Made by a program: the position numbers and the translations under genes
Notes under the pieces: generated by a model
Seen by the model: the letters and a program-made list of their open reading frames with translations, nothing else
Told to the model about the DNA's origin: nothing
Databases searched by the model: none
Shown: positions 9,401-16,935 of the stretch, piece by piece
How the letters are laid out: each line of letters begins with the position of its first letter
How positions within the stretch are numbered: the stretch's first letter is position 1
Source: CAYREX01 sp964423505
GTDB lineage: Bacteria; Fermentibacterota; Fermentibacteria; Fermentibacterales; JCC-6
Length of the DNA: 64,000 nt
Direction: 5' to 3'
Assembly: GCA_964423505.1 (NCBI GenBank)
Contig: CAYREX010000004.1
Span: 1 to 64,000, forward strand

Positions 9401-10113
9401 ACCTGGTCCTTATGCTGCGCGGCGCCGGAACCGGCGCGGAGCTGCTCCTCCCCAGGCTCATATCCAACAGCGCCGGGCTCGAGGTGACCGGAGCCGACCC
9501 GGCCTTCCTGCCCGGCAGGACCGGGGCTGGTGGCGACCTCCCCGGGGCCACCTCCAGGAGCGAGCTCAGGAGGATGCTGGAGGAGGGCGAGCTCCGCGGG
9601 GCACTTGTACTCGGCGAGAACCCGATGGAGAGCGACAGGACGGCCACGTGGCTTCGGAACCTGGAGTTCCTGGTCGCGATGGACTGGACGGAGACGGAGA
9701 CCACCAGCTACGCCGACGTGGTGCTGCCCGGCTCGACCTACCTCGAGACCCCGGGTACGAGATGCAACTTCGAGGGCGAGCTGGTCACCTATGCCCGTGC
9801 GGTGGACCCGCCCGCCGGGATGAGCGGAACGATGGTCCTCGCCCGCGTGGCCGAGGCAGCCGGGCTCGATCCGGAGGCCGGCTCCGAGGAGGAGCTGGCC
9901 GCGGAGCTGGACCGGCTGGTCAGGGAGAGCCTGGGCGAGCTGGTCAGGTTCCTGTGGAACACCGGCGAGAAGAGGAGCTGGAGCGGCACCGGAAGGATGA
10001 GGCCGGCGGCCGTGGACGCGAAGGCCTCCTCGATATCACCGCCGCTGACCCACGGACAGCGCTACAGATCGGAGATTCGGGAGGTCGGTACCGAGCGATA
10101 CCGCGTCAGATGA
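6415..10113 (+). CDS. Giant iron-sulfur flavoprotein: NuoG-type protein with an inserted NfnB/GltD module
   Basis: A 1232-residue protein with, in order: a [2Fe-2S] domain (C37, C48, C51, C65); a GltD-type cysteine region (CVSPCQEGCPANVDAQGY, CGRVCVRKCEDVC); an FAD motif GAGPSGLTAAWFLARRG near 198; an NADPH motif VVGGGNTAMDAARTAW near 325; a two-cluster ferredoxin near 620-680 (CVLCSRCIRTC, CVSCGNCVDACP); and a molybdopterin-oxidoreductase-like domain from about 700 (CGFCSLTCGV, then CRYG). That last part resembles NuoG: I see no catalytic Cys/Sec-His motif of formate dehydrogenases and no H-cluster motif. AGGAG precedes the ATG. With the NuoE- and NuoF-like subunits it probably forms a soluble complex that could join NADH, NADPH and ferredoxin. 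The electron acceptor is unknown. Confidence 0.88.
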   Translation: MDKISLKVNGQEVEASPGQTILEVVEEQGLDEIPTLCHSSELQPYGSCFICVVEVNGRWNLLPACATRVSEGMEVETRNERIIRSRKTALELLCSNHYADCVSPCQEGCPANVDAQGYIALAAMGEYRRAVDLIRETNPFPAVCGRVCVRKCEDVCRRMDIDASVAINNVKRFISDSPDAYATRPVCDEPTGRTAGIVGAGPSGLTAAWFLARRGIAPVVYEAMEETGGMLRYGIPEYRLPDEVLDREVDYIRRTGVDIRCGVRVGEDVTLAELRERHDALYLAVGAWTGKSMRVEGEHDTEGVVTGADWLPEMHDRPEKLSGTVVVVGGGNTAMDAARTAWRLEADKVIVLYRRTRAEMPADEMEIEDCLEEGVELMELAAPTGIVSEDGKLQALTCIRMKLGEPDASGRRRPVPLEGSEFDLPCDLVISAIGQNVVLDGVREVDGSEIEATRWDTYVTDQDTMATNLEGVFAGGDAADDGPTVVIDAIRDGQRAAKSMIAYLLEEEAPERAFRIAKEHWSKPGKAELGDIPESPRHGLQMLDVDERRGSFREVATGFPPEDVDHEADRCLSCGCVRFDDCRLRIYAEEYGVDMERWKGYVRKHKVDDRHPYIVYDPNKCVLCSRCIRTCARVLPVSALGLVNRGFQTEMRPAMNDPLVETSCVSCGNCVDACPTAALTVKYPFEGRACLETEDVPTHCGFCSLTCGVTVRRFADDRYFIASTGEPGDYLCRYGRFGHELFIGRERLGSPLLRSGGSDCSATVRDAARSAVDGLRRLAEEHGPESVAVFVSPELTNEEMYLASRIAREGLGTANVGSLAMLAGGGRSGALDGILGFTASTADRSCLRDADLVICNNTALESDHLILAVDVIAAVREREAGLIVANSTLESTDLHLADLAVDPMRGRASIFWNAVVEKLMDSGAVSREDVRRMEGGSAFLERRNVDLEDAARRSGVDVGDIERAAELIAGASKVVVIHSPDRPQDASPGDMELFADLVLMLRGAGTGAELLLPRLISNSAGLEVTGADPAFLPGRTGAGGDLPGATSRSELRRMLEEGELRGALVLGENPMESDRTATWLRNLEFLVAMDWTETETTSYADVVLPGSTYLETPGTRCNFEGELVTYARAVDPPAGMSGTMVLARVAEAAGLDPEAGSEEELAAELDRLVRESLGELVRFLWNTGEKRSWSGTGRMRPAAVDAKASSISPPLTHGQRYRSEIREVGTERYRVR

Positions 10114-10141
10114 CCGCTCGGCCGGCCCCAAGGAGGGCCGG

Positions 10142-10169
10142 GGCCGCCGGTGCCGGGTGACCGGCGGCC
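10142..10169 (+). other. Hairpin in the gap before the kinase gene
   Basis: A perfect 10-base inverted repeat, GGCCGCCGGT and ACCGGCGGCC, with an 8-base loop. It is followed at once by a second palindrome, CCTCCCCGCGGGGAGG (10168-10183). No U-tract follows. These could be an RNA processing or attenuation element between the oxidoreductase and signalling genes, or simply GC-rich coincidence. Confidence 0.35.
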
Positions 10170-10190
10170 TCCCCGCGGGGAGGGGACCAG

Positions 10191-12173
10191 ATGATAAGGC
10201 TCCTGGACCTGTACTCACTGCTGGAGAGCAACTTCGACTTCCTCCTCGTGGTGGACGGAAACGAGCGGGTGGTTCACATCAGCCCTCTCCTGGAGAGATC
10301 CTGCGCCGACTGCGCCGAGGACGGCAGCATAGTCGGCCTCCACCTCGAAGACATAGTCGGGAGCGAGTCGCTCCAGTCGCTCCGTGACGCGATGGTGAGG
10401 GTCCGGGAGGGCTCCCGCGGCGTCCTGGGCATTTACACCACGAAGACCGAGCGCGCCCAGCCCATCCCCATGAAGGTCGGCTACATAGAGAGCGTAAGCG
10501 GCGGCCTCTTCCTCTTCTTCGGCCGGCAGGCGGACGTCTTCCGCGCCATGGATGAATGGGAGAGGGAGGAGAGGATAAAGGAGCTCTCCTGCCTCTACTC
10601 CGTGGCCGAGTGGATAGAGGTCTCCCCCTCGATAAGCGCCTTCTTCTCCAGGCTGCCCGAGTACCTCTCCCGGGGCATGCGCTTCCCGGACGAGGCTGTG
10701 GTCTACTCCGACTACCAGGGCGTGGAGTACGGACAGGAGCCGGCAGGGGAGTACATAAGCGTAGGCCTGGTGGTCTCCGGGGAGCCCAAGGGCGAGATAC
10801 GGGTCGGGTACATAGGCGGAGAGCACGACCTGCTCCCGGAGGAGCAGAGGATGCTCAGCGAGATAGGCAGGATGCTGAGCCTGGCCCTGGAGCGCAAGGA
10901 GCTGCGCGAGCGGATGGAGCTCAAGCGGGAGGAGGAGCAGGACTACAACAGGCGTCTGGAGAGGCTGCAGGAGGAGATAGACCAGCGCTCGAGGGAGATG
11001 GAGAGCCAGGAGCGGAAGCTCAAGGTCGCCAACTCCTACATGGACAGGGTCAACCGGAGCTGGGAGGAGGCCAGACGCCGCCTCGAGACCATGTTCATGG
11101 CCATACCGGACGACGTGATGCTGATAGACCTCGACCGCAACGTGGTGATGAGCAACCGGGAGTCGATAAGACCCGGTGAGAGTTGCTACAGCGCCTACTT
11201 CGAGAGGGACACGCCCTGCGAGGACTGCCGCCTGGCCAAGATAATAAAGGACAAGACGCCGATCACCATCACGCTGCGAGACGGCGACAGGTACCTCGAG
11301 GCCCACGCCCTGCCCATCTTCGACCAGGACGGGAAGGTCGACGGGATCCTGGAGTTCTACAGGGATATAACCCTGGAGAAGACCTACGAGCAGCAGATAC
11401 AGCAGGCGGACAAGCTGGCCTCGCTCGGGCAGCTGGTAAGCGGTATCGGCCACGAGATAAACAACCCCAACCAGTTCATCCGCGGCAACATCAAGATACT
11501 CCGCCAGGCGCTGGACGACATGCTGCCCATCATGGACGACTACTACGAGGAGCACCCGGACCTGAAGATAGCCAGGCTCAAGTACGACTTCTTCAGGCAG
11601 CACATCATGACCCTGGTGGACGACATGGCGCACGGCTCCGAGCGGATCAAGGGAATAGTCGAGGGGCTGCGCGGGTTCGCCAGGAAGGACGAGGGCCTCC
11701 TGGCCGACCAGGTGGACGTGAACACACTGCTCCAGGCCACCACCAGGCTGGTCCAGAACGAGGTCCACAAGCACGCGGAGATGGAGATGGACCTGGGGGA
11801 GGAGATCCCGACCTTCACCGGCAACTCCCAGAAGATAGAGCAGGTGCTGATCAACCTGATAGTGAACGCCGCCCAGGCCATACCGGACGACAGGAAGGGG
11901 CTCATTACCCTGCGGACACGCATGGAAGGTGAGGACGTCGTCATCGAGGTTGAGGACAACGGCAAGGGGATGGACGAGAAGACGATGAAGCAGATCTTCG
12001 ACCCGTTCTTCACCACCAAGCGCACGAGGGGCGGCACAGGGCTGGGCCTGGCGATAGCGTATCGCATCATCGAGGAGCACGGGGGAAGCATCACCGTCAA
12101 CAGCCGGGTCGGCGAGGGGACGAGGTTCACCATCCGCATCCCGGCGGAGGACGAGGAGGGAGGGGAGTCATGA
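10191..12173 (+). CDS. Soluble PAS/GAF-type sensor histidine kinase
   Basis: A 660-residue kinase without membrane segments, so cytoplasmic. Regions in order: a PAS-like N-terminus (1-120); a GAF-like segment (about 130-245); a charged coiled coil (about 245-300); a PAS domain with a cysteine motif (CYSAYFERDTPCEDC) near 325-345; a dimerisation domain with the phospho-acceptor His in LVSGIGHEINNPNQF; and an ATPase domain (NLIVNAAQAIP, DNGKGMDEK, GGTGLGLAIA). The cysteine PAS could sense redox state or bind a metal, which fits its place behind the oxidoreductase genes. GGGGAGGGGA precedes the ATG. Its stop overlaps the next start as ATGA, so the downstream regulator is its likely partner. Confidence 0.9.
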   Translation: MIRLLDLYSLLESNFDFLLVVDGNERVVHISPLLERSCADCAEDGSIVGLHLEDIVGSESLQSLRDAMVRVREGSRGVLGIYTTKTERAQPIPMKVGYIESVSGGLFLFFGRQADVFRAMDEWEREERIKELSCLYSVAEWIEVSPSISAFFSRLPEYLSRGMRFPDEAVVYSDYQGVEYGQEPAGEYISVGLVVSGEPKGEIRVGYIGGEHDLLPEEQRMLSEIGRMLSLALERKELRERMELKREEEQDYNRRLERLQEEIDQRSREMESQERKLKVANSYMDRVNRSWEEARRRLETMFMAIPDDVMLIDLDRNVVMSNRESIRPGESCYSAYFERDTPCEDCRLAKIIKDKTPITITLRDGDRYLEAHALPIFDQDGKVDGILEFYRDITLEKTYEQQIQQADKLASLGQLVSGIGHEINNPNQFIRGNIKILRQALDDMLPIMDDYYEEHPDLKIARLKYDFFRQHIMTLVDDMAHGSERIKGIVEGLRGFARKDEGLLADQVDVNTLLQATTRLVQNEVHKHAEMEMDLGEEIPTFTGNSQKIEQVLINLIVNAAQAIPDDRKGLITLRTRMEGEDVVIEVEDNGKGMDEKTMKQIFDPFFTTKRTRGGTGLGLAIAYRIIEEHGGSITVNSRVGEGTRFTIRIPAEDEEGGES

Positions 12174-13537
12174 AGAGGGTCCTGATAGTGGACGACGACG
12201 TCGCGGTCACCAACTACTTCATGGTCTTCCTGATGCAGACCGGGACCTTCGAGCCCACGGTGGTCAACGACTCGAGGCAGGTGGAGGGCCTCCTCGGGGA
12301 GGAGAGCTTCGACGTGATGATGCTCGACCTAGACATGCCCAACGTCAGCGGCATGGACATACTGGCCCTCATGGCCGAGAGGGGCATCAGCATGCCGGTC
12401 GTCATCCTCACCGGGGTCAACGATGTGGACCTCGCGGTGAAGTGCATGAAGCGTGGCGCCTTCGACTACCTGACCAAGCCGGTGGACGACGAGTACCTCC
12501 TGGAGGTCCTGGACAACGCCCTGCAGCACGGGGCCATGCACGAGACCATCGACCGCCTCCCGGACATGCTGACCCGCGAGGAGCTTAGCAACGTGGCCGC
12601 CTTCGAGCATCTTCCCACGGTGGACCCGGCCATGATAAGGCTCTTCCACCAGGCGGAGAAGATGGCGGACAGCGACCTATGCATCTTCATCTGGGGGGAG
12701 AGGGGTACCGGCAAGGAGGAGCTGGCCAGGGCCATCCACAAGGCGAGCCCGAGGTCGAAGGAACCGTTCGTCGCCGTGGACAGCGCGTCACACAGACCGG
12801 GGGAGTTCTCCTCGGAGCTGTTCGGCAGGGCCAGGGACTGGAGCGGGCGCCACGAGGAGAAGCCGGGCTTCCTGGAGTCGGCCTCCGGCGGCACGCTGTT
12901 CATAGACAACGTGGAGCACCTGGACCTGCCGGTCCAGGCCAGGCTGAAGAGGTTCATCCAGAACGGCGAGTACTACCGGGACAACTCCACCGACATTCTC
13001 TCCGCAGACGTCAGGATCGTCGTCGCCTCAACCCACGACCTGACCAGCTCGAAGTACCGCGAGACCTTCAACCGTGACCTCCTCTACCACCTGATGGTGA
13101 ACTCGATCCGCATCCCTCCGCTCCGGGAGAGGAGGGAGGACATCGATGTCCTTTCCCGACACTTCCTGGGACAGGAGTCGGAGCGGACCGGGAAGCGGGT
13201 GAAGACCGTCTCGGACGGGGTGCTGGAGCTGCTGCGGGGCTACTCCTTCCCAGACAACGTGCAGGAGCTCCGGAACATCATCGCCTCGGCCGTGGTGGGT
13301 ACCGAGGGTGATACGGTCATCCCGGAGTCTCTCTCGCCGTACATCAGGGACAGGATAACGCCCGGCGGCGTGCCGGGGGACTTCACCCCCAAGACCCTGA
13401 GGGAGACGGTCACGGACCAGGTCTGCAGGACCCTGGAGTACTGCGGGGGCGACTGCGAGCAGGCCGCTAGGCTGCTGGACATATCCACCGAGAGGATGGA
13501 GGAGATAGTCGGAGAGGAGGGGGAGGGGTGCGAGTAG
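12170..13537 (+). CDS. NtrC-like response regulator lacking the GAFTGA sigma-54 loop
   Basis: 455 residues: receiver (VLIVDDDVAV, MLDLDMPNVSGMD, TKPVDD), AAA+ ATPase, and a short Fis-like C-terminus (EQAARLLDISTERMEEIV). Walker A is intact (GERGTGKEELA), as are the late motifs FNRDLLYHLMV and IPPLRERREDI. The usual ELFGHxxGAFTGA segment is replaced by ELFGRARDWSGRHEEKPG, and Walker B reads LFIDNVEHL instead of ending DE. It is therefore unlikely to drive sigma-54 polymerase in the standard way. It may act as a sigma-70 regulator, as known for TyrR-type proteins. It is coupled to the kinase upstream and ends 4 bases from a convergent gene. Confidence 0.87.
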   Translation: MKRVLIVDDDVAVTNYFMVFLMQTGTFEPTVVNDSRQVEGLLGEESFDVMMLDLDMPNVSGMDILALMAERGISMPVVILTGVNDVDLAVKCMKRGAFDYLTKPVDDEYLLEVLDNALQHGAMHETIDRLPDMLTREELSNVAAFEHLPTVDPAMIRLFHQAEKMADSDLCIFIWGERGTGKEELARAIHKASPRSKEPFVAVDSASHRPGEFSSELFGRARDWSGRHEEKPGFLESASGGTLFIDNVEHLDLPVQARLKRFIQNGEYYRDNSTDILSADVRIVVASTHDLTSSKYRETFNRDLLYHLMVNSIRIPPLRERREDIDVLSRHFLGQESERTGKRVKTVSDGVLELLRGYSFPDNVQELRNIIASAVVGTEGDTVIPESLSPYIRDRITPGGVPGDFTPKTLRETVTDQVCRTLEYCGGDCEQAARLLDISTERMEEIVGEEGEGCE

Positions 13538-13541
13538 GGCG

Positions 13542-14465
13542 CTAGCCTCCGCCGTGCGTGACCTCGACCCCGGAGAGCCTCAGCGTGTCCGCCCCGGCCT
13601 CGAGCTCGATGCCCTCCATGACCAGCCTGCCGGCCGCCGACTCCAGCAGAAGGTCGTACGTGCCCGGGTCCGCACGGACGATCAGCAGGTCGCCCGACCG
13701 CAGGAAGTCGCCCTCCAGGAGCTCCTCCCCCGGCTCGCCGCCCTCCGGCGTGAGCCATGCGAACATCACCGTCGACCTTTCCCTGTCGTTCGGGAGCACC
13801 AGTGCTGCGTCCCCCTCTCCCCGCTCGTATGTACGGGTGGTCCTCTTCCTCTCGGAGATGGTCCATACCTGCTCCTCGACCGGGAGCACCGGGGACGTGT
13901 ACCTCGCCACGCCCTCCGCGTCCACCTCCAGCGAATCCAGCCCAGTCAGGACCAGGAGCGTCTCGCCGGGCATGAGGATTCGCTCGCCCAGCAGGTCGGG
14001 GCCCCAGTGGTCGACGCCCGGCTCCCGAACGTGCAGGAAGAGCACCGGGCTGCCCTCCGGCAGGTCGCTCGCCACGCGGATGCTGCGCCCCCCGGCGCCC
14101 CGGGCGTACGTGCCCGCTGATATCCTGGTGGTGGTCAGGAAGCTGTCGCACATGAGCGGGGTGAGCTCGACGGCTATCCCTTCTTCCCGCACGGTGAGCG
14201 ACGCCCTGGTGTAGGTCCTGCCCTCGCTGTCCACCGCCTGCAGCACCCACTCCCCGGGGGAGAGGGATATCTCCTCCGACATGCCCGGCTCGAGAGCGAA
14301 GGAGAGGCGGTTGACCGAAGCGGCCGACGAGTCCTCCCGCGCGTAGGCATAGACCGCGCCTATAGTGGTGTACCCCAGGCCGTTGGTTACCGTGACCCCG
14401 GTCCCGTCGCCGCAGCCCGTCAGCAGCGACGCCATCAGAGCCGGAAGCAGCATCTCCCTGCGCAT
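13542..14465 (-). CDS. Predicted lipoprotein of unknown function
   Basis: 307 residues with a lipoprotein signal (LMASLLTGC, predicted lipidated Cys at 18). The mature part is beta-rich, with acidic and serine-rich segments resembling short Ig-like or DUF4397-type repeats (for example SPGEWVLQAVDSEG and ADPGTYDLLLESAAG), but I recognise no named family. GGAGGCGA precedes the ATG, and a promoter lies at 14490-14518. It stands alone on the minus strand, convergent with the regulator and divergent from the GT39-like gene. Cell-envelope location is well supported; function is unknown. Confidence 0.75.
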   Translation of the reverse strand: MRREMLLPALMASLLTGCGDGTGVTVTNGLGYTTIGAVYAYAREDSSAASVNRLSFALEPGMSEEISLSPGEWVLQAVDSEGRTYTRASLTVREEGIAVELTPLMCDSFLTTTRISAGTYARGAGGRSIRVASDLPEGSPVLFLHVREPGVDHWGPDLLGERILMPGETLLVLTGLDSLEVDAEGVARYTSPVLPVEEQVWTISERKRTTRTYERGEGDAALVLPNDRERSTVMFAWLTPEGGEPGEELLEGDFLRSGDLLIVRADPGTYDLLLESAAGRLVMEGIELEAGADTLRLSGVEVTHGGG

Positions 14466-14489
14466 TCGCCTCCTCCGTCGCGAGGGAAT

Positions 14490-14518
14490 CCTATAAGCGC
14501 CTCCGGGGCGCCGGGCAA
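14490..14518 (-). promoter_or_regulatory. Probable promoter of the lipoprotein gene
   Basis: Minus strand TTGCCC (14518-14513), 17-base spacer, TATAGG (14495-14490), about 20 bases before the expected start of the leader. It is divergent from the promoter at 14526-14554. Confidence 0.45.
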
Positions 14519-14525
14519 TGCCTCG

Positions 14526-14554
14526 GTGACAGCCCCGCCCGGCACCTTTATCTT
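14526..14554 (+). promoter_or_regulatory. Probable promoter giving a leaderless mRNA
   Basis: GTGACA (14526-14531), 17-base spacer, TATCTT (14549-14554). The ATG of the membrane protein begins only 7 bases after the -10, where transcription is expected to start, and there is no ribosome site between them. Confidence 0.5.
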
Positions 14555-14560
14555 TGCGCC

Positions 14561-16210
14561 ATGGCTGCGAGAAGGGCCCGCAGGACGTCCAGGTCGGCAG
14601 GGGGGACCGCCCTCGCCCTGCTGGTCCTGCTGCTGGCCCTCCTGCTGCGGGTGCCCGTCGCTCTGCGCAACCCGATGCCGGCCGGCGACGGCATCGCCTC
14701 CAACCTGGAGATGGCCAGGCACGTCCTCGGCGGCGACGGCTTCTCGACTCTCCGCAAGTGGACCCTCTACGACGACGACATGTCCCCTCTCCGTCCGGAG
14801 GCCAACAGGCAGCCGGTCATGTCCCTGCTGCTGGCGGGGGTGTTCACCATCGCCGGCGTCGGCTTCCTGCAGGCCCAGGCGGTCGCCCTCATCTCGGGAC
14901 TGCTGTGCCTGGCCGCATTCTGGGTATGGGCGAGGAGGGTGTTCGGCACGCTTCCGGCCCTGCTTGCCCTGGCGGTGATGGCGGTGCATCCGGTCTTCGT
15001 CTGGTACTCCGCCCAGCCGGACAGCCTGATGCTCTACACGGCCATCGTCTTCGCGGTGCTCGCCCTGGCGGACCGCTGCAGGCTGTCGCCCGGACGTGCG
15101 GTCCTGCTTGGCACCGCTTGCGGCATCGGCTACCTGACCAGGACCCAGGGTCTCTTCCTGGCCTTCTCGGTCGGCCTCTGGCTACTCCTGAGGGGCGGGA
15201 GGAGGCGCTTCGCCCTGGCTGCGGCCTTCTCAGCGGTCTTCCTGGCCGCCTGCTCCCCCTGGCTGGTCCGCAACTACGTCGAGCTCGGCTCCCCGACCTA
15301 CTCGCAGAACAGCCAGTTCCTCCTCAACGAGAACCACTGGGCGGCATGGGAGGTCCGGGACACCGCCCCGGCACCCGGCGACATGCTGGAGCACCAGGGC
15401 GCGGGAGCGGTGGTCCGCTACGTCGCGGCCGGCGTCCTCAGGGTGCTGGAGCCGTTCATCTCCGGGACACTGCACCGGGGGGAGGTCTTCGGCTTCCCCC
15501 CTCTGGTGGGCTTTGCGGTCCTCGGCCTCCTGGCCCTTCGGCGCAGGGGCATCAGACGGGCCATGGAGCTGCCGCTGCTCGTGGCGCTCCCCGTGCTCAT
15601 GGTGCTCGTCCTGCACGAGCACAGCTCGAGGTACCTCGCCTTCCTCAGCGCCATGGTGGTGGCCCTGGGCTGCTCGGGGCTGGCCAGGCTATCCGGCATG
15701 GCGGGCAGGGGGGTTGCCGCAGCGGCGGCTCTGCTGCTCATGGTGCCCTTCCTGAGGCCCATAGGCGGGGTCCTCGCGGAGGACTCCAGGATGATGAGGG
15801 CCGAGGCGCAGGAGGTTTCGGACTGGCTCGAGCTGAACAGCGGCACGGACGACCGGGTGGTTACCTTCCCCAACGTAGAGCTGCTCATCTGGGATTACAT
15901 GAGACCGACCCTGACCATGCCCAACGACTACGAGATGCTGCTATGGCCAGCCCTGGAGGAGCATGGCGTCAGGTACGTCGTCGTGGACGGCGACCTGCCG
16001 ACCATGAGACCCCACCTGTCGGACAGGTGGAGGAGGACGGTGGACGGCACCGACTGGGCCCTGGTGGACCCGCCGGCCTTCCTGGAGAGGGTCTACCGGA
16101 GCGACAGCGGGTTCACCCTGGTGTACGAGATGACCGCCCCAGTCCCCGAGGGGTTCATGGCGGTGGACAGCCTGCCCCGCGACAACCTGAGAGCCCTGCC
16201 CCCGGGCTGA
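14561..16210 (+). CDS. GT39/ArnT-like polytopic membrane glycosyltransferase
   Basis: A 549-residue membrane protein with about ten hydrophobic segments in the first 400 residues and a soluble C-terminal domain. The opening LLRVPVALRNPMPAGDG, the QPVMSLLLAGVF loop and the VWYSAQPDSLMLY and GLTRTQGLF-like (GIGYLTRTQGLFLAF) segments fit the PMT/ArnT family, which transfers sugars from polyprenyl-phosphate donors at the outer face of the membrane. Substrate and acceptor are unknown. The ATG at 14561 has no ribosome site and follows a promoter directly. No other glycan genes are adjacent. Confidence 0.7.
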   Translation: MAARRARRTSRSAGGTALALLVLLLALLLRVPVALRNPMPAGDGIASNLEMARHVLGGDGFSTLRKWTLYDDDMSPLRPEANRQPVMSLLLAGVFTIAGVGFLQAQAVALISGLLCLAAFWVWARRVFGTLPALLALAVMAVHPVFVWYSAQPDSLMLYTAIVFAVLALADRCRLSPGRAVLLGTACGIGYLTRTQGLFLAFSVGLWLLLRGGRRRFALAAAFSAVFLAACSPWLVRNYVELGSPTYSQNSQFLLNENHWAAWEVRDTAPAPGDMLEHQGAGAVVRYVAAGVLRVLEPFISGTLHRGEVFGFPPLVGFAVLGLLALRRRGIRRAMELPLLVALPVLMVLVLHEHSSRYLAFLSAMVVALGCSGLARLSGMAGRGVAAAAALLLMVPFLRPIGGVLAEDSRMMRAEAQEVSDWLELNSGTDDRVVTFPNVELLIWDYMRPTLTMPNDYEMLLWPALEEHGVRYVVVDGDLPTMRPHLSDRWRRTVDGTDWALVDPPAFLERVYRSDSGFTLVYEMTAPVPEGFMAVDSLPRDNLRALPPG

Positions 16211-16325
16211 GGGGCGGGCATGCTATCGGGTCAGATGTCTGCCTGACCGAGTCGTAGCTGGAGGCCTGGAGCCTCGTCCGCCGGACGGGGAGAGACGGGT
16301 CTCGCCGGTCCCGGTGCCGGTCCGG

Positions 16326-16790
16326 TCAGCCCGGAGAGTACCTCCCGACGAGCTCGGCGGTCTGCAGCACGTGACCCTCCATCGCGGCGAGGACGTCCCG
16401 GTGCGAAGCGCCGCCGGGCAGGTCCAGCCTGCGGTCCAGGGCGTAGAGCCTGAAGACCAGCGTCTGGTCCGGAAGATCGTCGTCCGGCCCGTCCCATCCC
16501 ACCTCGCCGAAGCTGTTCACGCCCTGCTGGGTGCCGTCGTCGAACGCGTCCGAGTGAGGCTGCTTGCCGTATATGGTGTCGCCCTCGGGAGGGATGTTGT
16601 AGAGCACCCAGTGGCAGTAGTCCTTCCCGGTATCCTCATCCCTGCACATGACTATGAGCGCGAGGCTCCGGGCGTCCCCCGGGGGGTCCGTCCATCCGAG
16701 TGGAGGGGAGGAGTCGCCTCCGCTGCGGGAGTACCAGGGAGGGATATACCCTCCGTCCCTGAAGGCGCTGCTTATCAGCTTGAACGCCAT
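16326..16790 (-). CDS. YbhB/YbcL-family PEBP (Raf kinase inhibitor-like) protein
   Basis: A 154-residue phosphatidylethanolamine-binding-protein homologue. Key parts are the start FKLISSAFRDGGYIPPWYSR, SPPLGWTDPP, CHWVLYNIPP and FRLYALD, which make up the small-ligand pocket of the family. The physiological role of bacterial members is not settled. The ATG at 16790 is chosen because GGAGG lies just upstream and the family normally begins here; an upstream in-frame ATG would add 25 residues encoded within the promoter region. The 115-base convergent gap to the preceding gene holds only short imperfect hairpins. Confidence 0.85.
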   Translation of the reverse strand: MAFKLISSAFRDGGYIPPWYSRSGGDSSPPLGWTDPPGDARSLALIVMCRDEDTGKDYCHWVLYNIPPEGDTIYGKQPHSDAFDDGTQQGVNSFGEVGWDGPDDDLPDQTLVFRLYALDRRLDLPGGASHRDVLAAMEGHVLQTAELVGRYSPG

Positions 16791-16830
16791 GTCGGCCCCT
16801 CCTTCGCTAGGTGAGCAATCATCCATCATG

Positions 16831-16858
16831 ATGATACGAAGCCGCGCAGGCCGGTCAA
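16831..16858 (-). promoter_or_regulatory. Probable promoter of the PEBP gene
   Basis: Minus strand TTGACC (16858-16853), 16-base spacer, TATCAT (16836-16831), about 40 bases before the chosen ATG. The -10 merges into a small inverted repeat, ATCATCATGATGGATGAT, that could serve as an operator. Confidence 0.5.
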
Positions 16859-16935
16859 AGGGCACCGGGAGAGGCTCCGGCGGGAGCCCACCGGCTGACT
16901 TCCGGCGGGATGTCCGGGGGGGAGCGTACGCTCCG

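Noticed and set aside
6415..10113. [FeFe]-hydrogenase or formate dehydrogenase catalytic subunit
   Set aside because: No H-cluster motifs (TSCCPxW-type) and no catalytic Cys/Sec-His signature in the molybdopterin-like domain; only NuoG-like features are seen.
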